Shown: in pieces, positions 18,158-27,925 of the stretch
How positions within the stretch are numbered: the stretch's first letter is position 1
Layout: each line of letters opens with the position of its first letter
Assembly: GCF_000568405.1 (NCBI RefSeq)
Contig: NZ_ARZY01000022.1
Location: 1-64,000 of the forward strand
Length of the DNA stretch: 64,000 nt
Origin: Catenovulum agarivorans DS-2
Lineage (GTDB): Bacteria > Pseudomonadota > Gammaproteobacteria > Enterobacterales > Alteromonadaceae
Reading direction: 5' to 3'
The notes under the pieces: model-generated
Databases searched by the model: none
Told to the model about the DNA's origin: nothing
Seen by the model: only the letters and a program-made list of their open reading frames with translations
Translations under genes and position numbers: made by a program

Positions 18158-18979
18158 TTAACCGTATCGACCAGTAATATAATCTTCGGTTTTCTTTTTC
18201 TCAGGTGCAGTAAACAGCTGGTTTGTATCTGTGTATTCGACTAACTCACCCATAAACATAAACGCCGCATAGTTAGACACACGCGCAGCCTGCTGCATGT
18301 TATGTGTAACGATAACAACAGTATAAGTTTCTTTTAGATCGTTTATTAGCTCTTCTATAGTTAAAGTAGAAATCGGGTCAAGCGCTGACGTTGGCTCATC
18401 CAATAACAAGACCTTTGGCTCAATCGCAATAGCGCGGGCGATGACTAAACGTTGTTGCTGACCACCTGACAAACCAAACGCACTATCATGCAATCGGTCT
18501 TTAACTTCATCCCATAAAGCGGCTTTGCGCAATGAGGTTTCAACCACTTCATCTAAGCGACGTTTATCATTGATACCCTGAATACGTAAACCATATACGA
18601 CATTTTCATAAATTGACTTTGGAAATGGATTTGGGCGCTGGAACACCATGCCCACATTTTGCCGCAAGCTTGCTACGTCAACATCTTTATCGTAAATATT
18701 TTTGCCTTCTAGTAAAATTTCACCCTCGACACGGCAAATATCAACTAAGTCATTCATACGGTTGATACAACGTAACAAAGTTGACTTACCACAACCCGAT
18801 GGGCCAATAAACGCAGTAACCTTTCCTTTAGGTATCTTCATATCAATATTGTACAAAGCTTGTTTATCGCCGTAGAACAAACTTAAGTCATTCATTTGTA
18901 GTGCAGTTTGCTCTGCAGTTAAGTCAGCAGGTGCGACTACATTTTTTATTTTGGCTATATCTGGAGATACTGAAATCAT
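18158..18979 (-). CDS. pstB: phosphate ABC transporter ATPase PstB
   Basis: 273 residues with a complete ABC cassette: Walker [10 protein letters not shown] (about 59-67), Q-loop region [14 protein letters not shown], signature LSGGQQQRL, Walker [13 protein letters not shown] and the switch His in [14 protein letters not shown] is specific to PstB. Cytoplasmic ATPase driving PstCA. It carries a short N-terminal extension relative to E. coli PstB. 17 bp from pstA upstream and 38 bp from phoU downstream. Confidence 0.96.
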   Translation of the reverse strand: MISVSPDIAKIKNVVAPADLTAEQTALQMNDLSLFYGDKQALYNIDMKIPKGKVTAFIGPSGCGKSTLLRCINRMNDLVDICRVEGEILLEGKNIYDKDVDVASLRQNVGMVFQRPNPFPKSIYENVVYGLRIQGINDKRRLDEVVETSLRKAALWDEVKDRLHDSAFGLSGGQQQRLVIARAIAIEPKVLLLDEPTSALDPISTLTIEELINDLKETYTVVIVTHNMQQAARVSNYAAFMFMGELVEYTDTNQLFTAPEKKKTEDYITGRYG

Positions 18980-18996
18980 CTTGTAAACCTTAAATC

Positions 18997-20634
18997 TTAA
19001 TGTTCTAACGACTTATACTTTTCACGTAAATGGTTACGAATACCAATTGCGGTAATATTCAATGCCACAATAACTGTAACCAATAGGAATGCTGTTGCAT
19101 AAACTAACGGTCTAGCAGCTTCTACATTTGGACTTTGGAAACCCACATCATAAATATGGAAACCAAGGTGCATAAATTTTCTATCAACATGTACAAATGG
19201 AAAGTTTCCATCTATTGGTAGTGTTGGTGCCATCTTAACAACACCAACCAACATAAGTGGTGCAACTTCACCAGCAGCGCGAGCGACTGCTAAAATCAAA
19301 CCAGTCATGATAGCTGGGCTTGCCATTGGAAGAATAATTCGCCACAAAGTCTCAGCTTTGGTCGCGCCCAAGGCCAAACTCCCTTGGCGTAACGAGCTTG
19401 GAATGCGCGACATACCTTCCTCAGTGGAGACAATCACAACAGGTAAAGTTAATATTGCTAAGGTCAATGCCGACCAAATCACCCCTGGCGTACCAAAGGT
19501 TGGATTAGGCAAAGCCTCTGGGTAGAATAGTTCATCTATGCTGCCACCCAACATATATACGAAGAAACCTAAACCAAATACACCATAAACAATTGACGGC
19601 ACACCTGCTAAGTTAATTACTGCGATGCGAATAACCTTGGTCACTGTATTTTTAGCGGCATACTCATGTAAATAAATAGCGGCAACCACACCGAATGGCG
19701 TCACAATAACAGCCATTAGCATAACCATAAACACAGTACCAAATATTGCAGGGAAAACACCACCTTCGGTATTAGCTTCACGCGGATCATCTGAAACGAA
19801 TTTGCCCAACTGAATGAAAAAACGACCTAATTTATCCAAGGTGCTCATATCATTTGGGAAATGCACATCTATTACTTCAGCAATACGTAAAGTGACCATT
19901 TCCCCACGCATATCTCTCACGACAACTTCGTCACGATCTAATGCTCGTCTTAGTTGAAACAGCTCTTTTTCAAATTCTTTATAAGCAGCTTTTAATTCCT
20001 CTCGCTCTTGGTCAAATTCGGCGATGCGTTCTTCAGTCAGCTTGTTTTCAAGCTCAAGCGCACGCTGCTCCAAACGCATTTTTTCAAGGCGATAATTTAT
20101 TGAACCAATTTCACCATTTTGTAAATCAACAGCTTTTTCGGAAATATCAACCGCCCGATTAATCAGCTCTTCGAGTCGCTGCGAGTCAACAATTTCGCCA
20201 TCTTGAATCACCTGTTCTACATAACCGTAAAAATTACCGTTGCGGCTGCGCTCAAACACACCTATACCAGCAGGCTTTTCAGTTTTATCTATGTCGGTTT
20301 GTAACAACCAACGGAAGTCCAACTCTACAAATTCTCGGTTACCTGTTTTAACCAATATGCGCTCAACCATTTCTTCTTGGTGATCGCCAAGATCAATGCC
20401 CATATTACGCAATCGCTTAGCTGGTACTTGTTCGCGATCGTAAATTTCACCAATAATAGTTTGAGTTTTACCTTCTTGAGTTACATCAAACTCATACACA
20501 TCAGCTGGCCAAAAGAAACCTAAACCTCTAGCCGCTATCATGACTAACAAGCCAATAACAGAAATCAAGCTGATACTTACTGCTCCGGCAGTCATCCAGA
20601 TCCACGGAGAACCCGATTTAAACCAATCTTTCAT
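18997..20634 (-). CDS. pstA: phosphate ABC transporter permease PstA (long form)
   Basis: About 545 residues, nearly twice the E. coli protein. An N-terminal membrane segment is followed by a large periplasmic insertion (roughly residues 35-290) holding a charged coiled coil ([17 protein letters not shown] and onward), then the canonical permease part with [30 protein letters not shown] (the EAA-type loop contact with Pst[19 protein letters not shown]) and the C-terminal helices. Start at ATG 20634, with GGGA nine bases before it; a TTG two codons earlier is possible. 17 bp after pstC. The long form is known in several gammaproteobacteria; role of the insertion is unknown. Confidence 0.93.
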   Translation of the reverse strand: MKDWFKSGSPWIWMTAGAVSISLISVIGLLVMIAARGLGFFWPADVYEFDVTQEGKTQTIIGEIYDREQVPAKRLRNMGIDLGDHQEEMVERILVKTGNREFVELDFRWLLQTDIDKTEKPAGIGVFERSRNGNFYGYVEQVIQDGEIVDSQRLEELINRAVDISEKAVDLQNGEIGSINYRLEKMRLEQRALELENKLTEERIAEFDQEREELKAAYKEFEKELFQLRRALDRDEVVVRDMRGEMVTLRIAEVIDVHFPNDMSTLDKLGRFFIQLGKFVSDDPREANTEGGVFPAIFGTVFMVMLMAVIVTPFGVVAAIYLHEYAAKNTVTKVIRIAVINLAGVPSIVYGVFGLGFFVYMLGGSIDELFYPEALPNPTFGTPGVIWSALTLAILTLPVVIVSTEEGMSRIPSSLRQGSLALGATKAETLWRIILPMASPAIMTGLILAVARAAGEVAPLMLVGVVKMAPTLPIDGNFPFVHVDRKFMHLGFHIYDVGFQSPNVEAARPLVYATAFLLVTVIVALNITAIGIRNHLREKYKSLEH

Positions 20635-20651
20635 GAACAATATTCCCGCCG

Positions 20652-22892
20652 TTATAATGAACTATATTTATCACGCAAACGCTGACGCACAAACTCAGCA
20701 ATGGTGTTAAATACAAATGTGAAAATAAACAATACAAACGCTGCTAAGAATAGAATGCGATAGTGAGTACTCCCCACTTCAGATTCTGGCATCTCAACCG
20801 CAATATTTGCAGATAATGTCCGCATACCTTGGAAAACTGACCAGTCCATAATCGGTGTGTTACCTGTGGCCATCAGTACGATCATAGTTTCGCCAACTGC
20901 ACGACCTAACCCCATCATCACTGCAGAGAATATCCCTGGGCTAGCAGTTAACAAGACCACACGCACCAAAGTTTGCCATTGGCTTGCGCCTAAAGCTAAA
21001 GAGCCGTGCGACAAGTGTTTTGGCACGGAAAAGACCGCATCTTCAGCGATAGAGAAAATAGTTGGAATAACCGCAAAGCCCATCGCAATCCCGACAACTA
21101 GCGAGTTACGTTGGTCAAACGATATACCTAAACTATCCGTAATGAATAAACGGACGTCGCCATCAAAAAATACATCATTAAACCAAGGACTTAATTCAAT
21201 TAGAACATACGCCATAATTAAAATAACTGGAATCAACAACAGTGAGTCCATACCTGTTGGCAGTCGGTTGAGTATTTTTCGCGGTAAACTGTGCCACATA
21301 AATGCAAAGGCAATAATCGCAACTGGCATCAATATAATTAGAATAGCAATAGCTGCTAAATGCTCTTCGATAATCGGCGCTAACCATAAACCTGCTAAAA
21401 AACCGAGTATTACCGTAGGCAAAGCTTCCATAATCTCAACGGTCGGTTTAACTACGGTTCTAATTTTGGCGGGCATAAAGTATGCGGTATAAATGGCCGC
21501 GGCAAGTGCAATAGGCACAGAAAAAAGCATTGCATAAAAAGCGGCTTTAATGGTACCAAAAGTAATAGGTACTAAAGAGAATTTAGACTCAAAATCGTCA
21601 GAAGCAGAGGTTGATTGCCAAATATAATCTGGCTCACTATACCCCTCATACCAAGTTTCCTGCCAAAGCGCAGACCAAGTAACTTCTGGATGCTCGTTTT
21701 CTACATCAAATAAGTGAATACCTTGAGAAGTTAACGAAATATATGCGTTAGCTCTTGGAGAAATTGCTAAGTCTAAAATCGCTTGATCCAATAACTGTTC
21801 AGCATAGAGATGTGCTTCACTTGTCGTATAGAATACATCTAACGCGCCTGATTGACTGGTTGCAACAAAACTTCTTCGGAAGAATTCTGGGTACAAGCCA
21901 TTAATATCTTTGTTATCACTCTTAAAAGCACGAATTTTAGTAAACTCTCGACCCTGCTCTGTATTAACTTCAAACCACTGCGCGATGTTTCCTTGATTGT
22001 CGGCTATGACAATTGAACTTGCACCCGCTAATAAAGTTGATGCAGTTACTTGAGTACCGTATTCAACTACTCTATTTTGCGAAACTAATTTCACCTTGTT
22101 TGCGTTTCGAACATCAAACACGTACATATAGCCATTTTGCAAAACAAACGCACGTGACAAATCAGCAGTAAGATGCAATTGATCAACTGCGCCTGTGATA
22201 TTTGGCAGTTCAACATTTGATTGAGACCACTCAATCTCATCTGTCATAAAGTTAATTTCACCTAGCAAACGAGAGTAATAGACAGCTTGTTGGGTCTGAG
22301 ATTGATAAACAACCCCTGCGCCATCGTTTTCAGGTGTCGTGGCAAACGCAAATTTATCAATTGGAGCATCACTGTCAATTGATAAGCCCGCCTTGCCAAA
22401 CGGAAAATCAATTCTTGGCTCTATTGTGCGACGATTATTAGCGAAGCCAATTTTAAAACTCGGCTTGATAATCACCACCGAATTATTAGCGAATGCATAA
22501 GCAAACTGCTTAACGTGCGGCATTGCTTTAGCAAACGCGGTAATTTCACTATCATTGTTGATTTCAAACTGCTTAATCAACTTTGTTTTATCAGCACCAT
22601 GCAATTGGTAATACTCCAAAGCTGGTTCACTGGTTAAACGATAAGCGGTTTCTACATGATCATCTGTACCTAAAGCAAGCGTTTTATGCTCATCATCAAG
22701 TGCGATGGTTAAAGTTGGTTCGATAGAGACATCTTCGAATATAGGTTGTACAACATACAACAAATAGAAAAAGATCATCAAAAGTGCGACTAACACCATG
22801 ATACCGCCGGTAGCGACACCATACTTGGCAAAGCGATCTTTAAACTTTCTTATCGCATGCTGTTTGTTTGGTAAAGTGTTTGACTGATACAT
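20652..22892 (-). CDS. pstC: phosphate ABC transporter permease PstC (long form)
   Basis: 746 residues against about 320 in E. coli. One N-terminal transmembrane helix (about 32-52) leads into a periplasmic domain of roughly 400 residues whose repeating pattern (VVYQSQTQQAVYYSR, GYMYVFDVRNANKVKL, QGIHLFDVE) looks like a beta-propeller, then the permease core: FGTIKAAFYAMLFSVPIALAAAIY, the EAA loop HLSHGSLALGASQWQTLVRVVL, and closing helices. First gene of the pst operon, behind tandem PhoB-box-like sites. Pi enters through PstC/PstA; the propeller may sense or scaffold but that is inference. Confidence 0.93.
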   Translation of the reverse strand: MYQSNTLPNKQHAIRKFKDRFAKYGVATGGIMVLVALLMIFFYLLYVVQPIFEDVSIEPTLTIALDDEHKTLALGTDDHVETAYRLTSEPALEYYQLHGADKTKLIKQFEINNDSEITAFAKAMPHVKQFAYAFANNSVVIIKPSFKIGFANNRRTIEPRIDFPFGKAGLSIDSDAPIDKFAFATTPENDGAGVVYQSQTQQAVYYSRLLGEINFMTDEIEWSQSNVELPNITGAVDQLHLTADLSRAFVLQNGYMYVFDVRNANKVKLVSQNRVVEYGTQVTASTLLAGASSIVIADNQGNIAQWFEVNTEQGREFTKIRAFKSDNKDINGLYPEFFRRSFVATSQSGALDVFYTTSEAHLYAEQLLDQAILDLAISPRANAYISLTSQGIHLFDVENEHPEVTWSALWQETWYEGYSEPDYIWQSTSASDDFESKFSLVPITFGTIKAAFYAMLFSVPIALAAAIYTAYFMPAKIRTVVKPTVEIMEALPTVILGFLAGLWLAPIIEEHLAAIAILIILMPVAIIAFAFMWHSLPRKILNRLPTGMDSLLLIPVILIMAYVLIELSPWFNDVFFDGDVRLFITDSLGISFDQRNSLVVGIAMGFAVIPTIFSIAEDAVFSVPKHLSHGSLALGASQWQTLVRVVLLTASPGIFSAVMMGLGRAVGETMIVLMATGNTPIMDWSVFQGMRTLSANIAVEMPESEVGSTHYRILFLAAFVLFIFTFVFNTIAEFVRQRLRDKYSSL

Positions 22893-22926
22893 TGAAAGCC
22901 TTAGCCTAATTGAATTGCGCGCAGTA

Positions 22927-22956
22927 TATGATATTTTTATGACAGTTATGTTACAC
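22927..22956 (-). promoter_or_regulatory. tandem PhoB boxes upstream of pstC
   Basis: Minus-strand CTGTCATAAAAATATCATA (22945 to 22927), 16 of 19 against CTGTCATAAATCTGTCATA by hand count, overlapped by a further 11-bp unit, GTGTAACATAACTGTCATA (22956 to 22938). Three consecutive half-sites with 11-bp periodicity 35-65 bp before the pstC start. Confidence 0.78.
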
Positions 22957-23001
22957 AGGTCGTAATATTACAAAACTGTCATTTATGCAATTTTCGCGTA
23001 C

Positions 23002-23026
23002 AAAAAAGGCTTCCGAAGAAGCCTTT
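23002..23026 (-). terminator. intrinsic terminator of the pit operon
   Basis: Stem GGCTTC / GAAGCC with loop CGAA, extended by A:T pairs; a run of six U follows on the minus strand. It ends the DUF47-pit transcript before the pstC promoter. Confidence 0.85.
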
Positions 23027-23049
23027 TACAGTTCGAAATTCTCAGCGAA

Positions 23050-24327
23050 TTATAGAAGGATACTGGTTAGAATCAAGTAAGCGATTATCGCTAAACCAGC
23101 ACCGGCAGGAAGGGTAACAACCCAAGAAACAACAATATTTCTAACAGTCCCTAAATTCAATGCAGCAATACCACGTGCAAAACCAACACCTAATACAGCG
23201 CCAACTAATGTCTGCGTAGTTGAAATAGGTAAACCTGTGCCCGAAGCGATAACAACGGTAGTCGCCGCTGCTAATTCTGCAGCAAAACCACGGCTAGGTG
23301 TTAAGTGAGTGATACCCTTACCTATGGTTGCCATAACTCGATGACCAAACAAAGCTAAACCAGCAACAATACCAACTGCACCTAAAGGCAATATCCACCA
23401 TGCTAGCGCTGCTTTAGCACCTATCACACCATCATTGTCTACCACACTAACAACAGCAGCTAACGGACCAATGGCGTTAGCGACATCATTTGAACCATGT
23501 GCAAAAGCCATACAACACGCTGTCACAATCATCAAAATTGCAAATATTTTTTCTACATTGTTGAACTGCATTTCTTTGTCTGCTTGCTCATCAATTTTTA
23601 AACGAGCAATAAAGAAACTCCCGATAAACGCAACGATTATTCCAACCAATGCCGCATACATATAAGCTTCGGTTGTGCTTAAGCTAATTGAAGCATCTTT
23701 AAAAACGTGTTTTAACCCTTTTTTAATGGTAACAAGAGCTAAAACAAAACCGCCTAATGCCATATAAACTGGCACATATCTTTTGGCGTTTTTAATCGGG
23801 TTATCTGTGTCAAATATAAACCGCTGCGCGCTCATAAAGATAATATACGCTAGCACACCAGATAGGAGCGGCGTGACCACCCAACTACCAACAATACCAC
23901 CTACTTTTGCCCAGTTAATTGCTTCGGTACCTGCTGCGATCACTGCAAAACCGATAATAGCCCCAACAATCGAGTGCGTTGTTGATACCGGCCAGCCCAT
24001 GTATGAAGCTACAGCTAACCAAGTACCTGCTGCAATCAATGACGAAATCATACCAATTACAAACAATTCTGGAACTTGCATAAAGGGTTCTGAATCGATT
24101 ATCCCCTTACGAATAGTAGAAGTTACTTCGCCACCGGCAAGATACGCACCAGCAAACTCAAAAATCATCGCAATGATAATTGCTTGTTTAATTGTTAAAG
24201 CTTTCGATCCAACTGAAGTGCCCATTGCATTTGCAACGTCGTTGGCGCCAATCCCCCACGCCATAAAAAAGCCGACAACGGCCGCAAAAATAACCAGCAT
24301 TACGCCGTAAGTAGTTAAAATATCCAT
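23050..24327 (-). CDS. pit: inorganic phosphate transporter, Pit family
   Basis: 425 residues, about 10-11 transmembrane segments. The two inverted PHO4 repeats each carry the signature: FFMAWGIGANDVANAMGTSVG near the N-terminus and AFAHGSNDVANAIGPLAAVV in the second half. Pit carriers import metal-phosphate driven by protons and have lower affinity than Pst. Preceded at 28 bp by a DUF47 gene, the usual partner. No PhoB box found upstream of this pair, as expected for a low-affinity system used when phosphate is plentiful. Confidence 0.95.
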   Translation of the reverse strand: MDILTTYGVMLVIFAAVVGFFMAWGIGANDVANAMGTSVGSKALTIKQAIIIAMIFEFAGAYLAGGEVTSTIRKGIIDSEPFMQVPELFVIGMISSLIAAGTWLAVASYMGWPVSTTHSIVGAIIGFAVIAAGTEAINWAKVGGIVGSWVVTPLLSGVLAYIIFMSAQRFIFDTDNPIKNAKRYVPVYMALGGFVLALVTIKKGLKHVFKDASISLSTTEAYMYAALVGIIVAFIGSFFIARLKIDEQADKEMQFNNVEKIFAILMIVTACCMAFAHGSNDVANAIGPLAAVVSVVDNDGVIGAKAALAWWILPLGAVGIVAGLALFGHRVMATIGKGITHLTPSRGFAAELAAATTVVIASGTGLPISTTQTLVGAVLGVGFARGIAALNLGTVRNIVVSWVVTLPAGAGLAIIAYLILTSILL

Positions 24328-24355
24328 TGGATTTCCTGGTATTTATCTGAGTAAT

Positions 24356-25033
24356 TTATTTAGCTAAAAGAAGTTCTAATCGACCACCAACAGACTCAGC
24401 ACGGTCTGCCAAATCGCCTACCCACTCGATTACGTCATACAAGAATATTGCATCAATCGGATTCATTTCTGATTCAGCTGTTCTGACAGATTGACGCAAA
24501 CCAACTTGTAGTTTGTCAGTATCTTCTTCGATTTCTGCTACTTTAGAGATGATTTTTTCGACTAAATCGACTTCACGACCTCTAAATCCAGTTTCGAGCA
24601 ACTCGTCCAATTCGTTAATTGCCTTTGCAGCCAAATCGACAGCGTCGATGCAGCGATTAAGGTAGACCATAAAATCGGTCTGTAACTTTCGCGGAATTGC
24701 TAGCTCTCGTCCTATCACTCGGCCGGCGATATCTTTGGCCTTGTTAGCAATCTTGTCCTGCTGAACTAACAGCTCTAACAAGTCAGCACGATCAACTGGT
24801 AAGAATAGCCCCTTAGGCAACTGAGTACGCAAATCACGCTTAATTGCGTCGGCTTGCTTCTCAGACTTAGAAATTTCATCACGAACCTGCTGAGCAGTTG
24901 TCCAATCTGAATTAAACACAGCTTCAAAGAATACTGGAAGCTTGTCGGCTGTTGCTTTTACAACATCGATATGTGTTTCAAGCGCTTTAAATGGCGACTT
25001 ACCGAATACACCTAAAAAAGAATTTCCTGACAT
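24356..25033 (-). CDS. DUF47/TIGR00153 Pit accessory protein
   Basis: 225 residues, PhoU-like all-helical. It has the TIGR00153 pattern: GVFGKSPFKALETHIDVV at the N-terminus, EISKSEKQADAIKRDLR (a PhoU-type E-x-x-x-D site) and VIEWVGDLADRAES at the C-terminus. Members modulate the Pit carrier encoded beside them. First gene of the DUF47-pit operon. Confidence 0.92.
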   Translation of the reverse strand: MSGNSFLGVFGKSPFKALETHIDVVKATADKLPVFFEAVFNSDWTTAQQVRDEISKSEKQADAIKRDLRTQLPKGLFLPVDRADLLELLVQQDKIANKAKDIAGRVIGRELAIPRKLQTDFMVYLNRCIDAVDLAAKAINELDELLETGFRGREVDLVEKIISKVAEIEEDTDKLQVGLRQSVRTAESEMNPIDAIFLYDVIEWVGDLADRAESVGGRLELLLAK

Positions 25034-25055
25034 AAATAAACCTATTAATTTACTT

Positions 25056-25075
25056 TGCTGGCGCGCGGATTCTAC
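25056..25075 (-). promoter_or_regulatory. possible promoter of the DUF47-pit operon
   Basis: A minus-strand TAGAAT (25074-25069) followed by a GC-rich discriminator CCGCGCGCC, 40 bp before the DUF47 start. No clear -35 element is seen at the ideal distance. Confidence 0.35.
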
Positions 25076-25139
25076 ACTAAATCACAGCTATGTGACCAAG
25101 TTTCCATAAATTTTCTCGACATAAATCATAACCGTGCAT

Positions 25140-27101
25140 CTAGTAAGCCATCTGTATGTCATTATTGCTCGCAAGCGTCTTCATTATGTTTGATGCTTGC
25201 AGCTGAGTACTTTGGCTGACTTTATTGGTTTTTTCTCGGGTCTGCTCTATCTGCAATTGAACTTGAGCAATCGCTTTTTCAAACGCATCAATATGCTGTA
25301 GCTGGTCGCTTGCGTTGTGGACACTCTGCAGGGCTGCACTGGCAGATTCTTGCGCTTGTGCTCTAACCACTTGGGCATTTTCGTAAAGATCTATCGCGGT
25401 CTGTTTTTGGTCACTCGACAAACTGTCTATTTGTTTAACCACATCGACCAGTTCATCAGATGATGAACGCAGCAGTTCTAATATAGAAGAAATATCAGAT
25501 AAAGATTCTTGCGTGCGCTGAGACAGATTGCGAACTTCATCCGCAACCACGGCAAACCCTCGGCCATGCTCACCAGCTCTTGCGGCTTCAATTGCGGCAT
25601 TTAACGCCAATAAATTAGTTTGCTCAGCAACACTGCCGATGGTGTCGACAATCGTGCTCGCTTTGTCTACCGAGTTCAGTAACAACTCAACAGACTTGTA
25701 ACTTGTTTGTGTTGCACTAAAAATTTTCTCGGCGCTGTCGGTCACCAAATTAATTTTCTTGTTACTGTCGGCGATAAAGGTCTCAGTTTGTTGTGCATTT
25801 TTTTGCACTGTCTCAGCACCGGTATAAACTTCTTGAGCTAAGTCAACTAGTTCTTTCATTATGTGTAATTGACCTTGCATCTTGCCGTGAACTTCACCCG
25901 TTTTCGATTCAATATCTTTGCTCTCATGTACTAGGCCATCAAGCGTATTGGAGATTTGCGACAAGGTCTGGTTTTTGTTTTCGTTTTCTTGTTCAATTTG
26001 ATCTATCAATTGATTAAAACATTGAGCCACTTGGTCTATTTCAGTGTTGCTTTTCGAAACAATCAAACGCTCAACTTCACCAGTGGTAACCAAACGACGA
26101 AAACTCTTGCGTAATTTGCGCACTGGTTTAACTATCCAAGCATATTGAAATACCATCAGTACAATCGCCACCAGCATTAGCACAATGGCAGCGCTGTACA
26201 ATACAGTTTTGGTTTGGCTGTCGACTTGGTGTTGATGATCGAGCAACGCCGATTCTAAACGCAGGTAATCTGCCTCAAAATTTTCAACCTGGCGACGCAA
26301 GTCTTGGTATGAGTTTTCAACAAGTCTTAATGAGTTTTGCGTATTGGCAACTTCTTTTGGGTAGCGGTTGATCAGGTTTCGAATTGAAGCAATCACTTCA
26401 TCACCGACTTCATCGTCCGCCACTTCAAGGCCTAATGAAAATTCGTACTCTTCCTCTTCTGATTCTGGATAAATCTCAAAGCGAGGCAATTGATTGAGCT
26501 GCTCAGCAACAGACTTAATTTCTTCAACTTTGCTGTATAGTAAATTTGCATCTGAGCCGCCGTCAGCGCCAAATGTGCGCTCTCGACGATAAGATAATTC
26601 GGCAACAAGATTTGCCAATTCAATTGACAACGGATAATACTGGTTTGCAAGTTCGCCGCGTGTTGAAGCACCTTCATTGATATACTCAGCTAAACTTTGG
26701 CTATCTGACTGTAAGCTTTTTTCCGCAAACTGCAGCAGCGCTTCACTATTGGCCCCAAGCTTACCTGCGGCCCGAACATCTTCTTCAATAAACTGAACCA
26801 ACTGTTCGATTTGACCAACCAAAGCATTATAAGAAGGATTGCTGCTGTTGCGCAGTGTTGTACCGATTGCTTGCAACGTTTCTTTCGAGGCACTCAACTC
26901 TAAAGAGTCGCTGGTCATTAAATAACGATTGACTTGATTCTTGAATATTTGAGTAAGCTGATTCTTAGTCTTTTGGTATTCAGCTAGGTCCTGTTTAACC
27001 TGTTGTTGTTGAACATTAGACCAAATTAAAAGAGAAATAAGCCCTAACCCAATTAATATCAGTACAACAGAGGAAAGAATAGAAAAACGCGAAATGTTCA
27101 T
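25140..27101 (-). CDS. methyl-accepting chemotaxis protein
   Basis: 653 residues. TM1 at about 9-28, a periplasmic sensor of about 270 residues that is helical and acidic ([16 protein letters not shown]), TM2 near 300-320, then HAMP ([15 protein letters not shown] onward) and the signalling domain with the hairpin tip [31 protein letters not shown], which is the invariant contact for CheA/CheW. No pentapeptide tether for CheR/CheB at the C-terminus. The sensor family is not recognised. It sits alone in the phosphate cluster with a PhoB-box-like site 49 bp before its start, so a phosphate-starvation chemoreceptor is a reasonable inference. Confidence 0.9.
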   Translation of the reverse strand: MNISRFSILSSVVLILIGLGLISLLIWSNVQQQQVKQDLAEYQKTKNQLTQIFKNQVNRYLMTSDSLELSASKETLQAIGTTLRNSSNPSYNALVGQIEQLVQFIEEDVRAAGKLGANSEALLQFAEKSLQSDSQSLAEYINEGASTRGELANQYYPLSIELANLVAELSYRRERTFGADGGSDANLLYSKVEEIKSVAEQLNQLPRFEIYPESEEEEYEFSLGLEVADDEVGDEVIASIRNLINRYPKEVANTQNSLRLVENSYQDLRRQVENFEADYLRLESALLDHQHQVDSQTKTVLYSAAIVLMLVAIVLMVFQYAWIVKPVRKLRKSFRRLVTTGEVERLIVSKSNTEIDQVAQCFNQLIDQIEQENENKNQTLSQISNTLDGLVHESKDIESKTGEVHGKMQGQLHIMKELVDLAQEVYTGAETVQKNAQQTETFIADSNKKINLVTDSAEKIFSATQTSYKSVELLLNSVDKASTIVDTIGSVAEQTNLLALNAAIEAARAGEHGRGFAVVADEVRNLSQRTQESLSDISSILELLRSSSDELVDVVKQIDSLSSDQKQTAIDLYENAQVVRAQAQESASAALQSVHNASDQLQHIDAFEKAIAQVQLQIEQTREKTNKVSQSTQLQASNIMKTLASNNDIQMAY

Positions 27102-27149
27102 TGCAACTTAAATATGTCAATATCTTTGAGCGTCAAGCTAACAGCTTTT

Positions 27150-27168
27150 GATGACATTTTTGTTACAG
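27150..27168 (-). promoter_or_regulatory. putative PhoB box upstream of the chemoreceptor
   Basis: Minus-strand CTGTAACAAAAATGTCATC; 14 of 19 match CTGTCATAAATCTGTCATA by hand count, including an intact TGTCAT second half-site. It lies between the divergent chemoreceptor and ACT-domain genes, closer to the former. Confidence 0.62.
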
Positions 27169-27322
27169 CTGTCATATTTGTTGTTTTTCCGCACGCCCTC
27201 ATTCAATATGTAACGAAAACCACCAGCAAGGGTAAACAAGTCTTGGGGTCGGTTGATCTTTGTAAGATCTGTACCCTATACTGACAATTAACCAGCAAGC
27301 AACTGATATAGCGATTATTTTT

Positions 27323-27835
27323 ATGCAAAACCAACTTATTATTTCGATTATTTCCGCTGACAAGCCAGGCATCATTGAATTGCTATCTAAAACCATAAGA
27401 GCAAACCATGGTAACTGGTTGGGCAGTAATTTTTGCCGTTTATCAGGCCAATTCGCAGGTATTGTTGAAATAGGTGTTGTACATGAACATCAACAAAACC
27501 TAATTGCAGCAATCAAAAACTTAACGCAACACAATATCCAATTGCACATTGCCGAAGGCACCAAAGATAAAGAGCAACAATGTAAGTTAGCCACATTAAC
27601 CGTTGTTGGCAACGACAAGGCTGGCATAATAAATCAAATTTCAACTCGGCTTGCTGAACATCAAGTTAATTTACTTAACTTAAAATCAAGTTGTGAAAGC
27701 GCCCCTAATTGGGGAAGCTTGCTATTTAAAGCTGAAGCCACTTTGGAGCTACCTACCAATATCGATATTGACGACATTCAAGAGGCGCTTGAAGACATAG
27801 CTAACGACCTAGTGGTTGAGATTAACCTTGAATAA
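27323..27835 (+). CDS. GcvR-like double ACT-domain regulator
   Basis: 170 residues made of two ACT domains: LIISIISADKPGIIELLSKTI and ATLTVVGNDKAGIINQISTRL, each with the D-K-x-G-I ligand-binding turn. This is the GcvR layout (glycine cleavage repressor accessory protein). GcvR acts by binding GcvA in E. coli; no gcv gene is near here, and the gene lies in front of ppk, so its partner is uncertain. A gap of 90 bp holding a PhoB box separates it from ppk. Confidence 0.8.
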   Translation: MQNQLIISIISADKPGIIELLSKTIRANHGNWLGSNFCRLSGQFAGIVEIGVVHEHQQNLIAAIKNLTQHNIQLHIAEGTKDKEQQCKLATLTVVGNDKAGIINQISTRLAEHQVNLLNLKSSCESAPNWGSLLFKAEATLELPTNIDIDDIQEALEDIANDLVVEINLE

Positions 27836-27856
27836 TCTATGAATTAAATATGACAA

Positions 27857-27875
27857 CTGTAATATTAATGTCATA
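27857..27875 (+). promoter_or_regulatory. putative PhoB box upstream of ppk
   Basis: CTGTAATATTAATGTCATA; 14 of 19 match CTGTCATAAATCTGTCATA by hand count, with CTGT and TGTCATA half-sites at the correct 11-bp spacing, 50 bp before the ppk ATG. Confidence 0.7.
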
Positions 27876-27925
27876 GATAAATTATCTAATGACTTTAGAT
27901 CAGTATAATAAAGAACTCTAATTTC

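Noticed and set aside
22965-22983. Plus-strand CTGTCAT near the pit terminator as another PhoB box
   Set aside because: Only one half-site is good, and there is no plus-strand gene for it to control.
27247-27260. GGTTGATCTTTG resembling the MITE end
   Set aside because: Only about 10 bp shared with the 153-bp element, no partner repeat; chance match.
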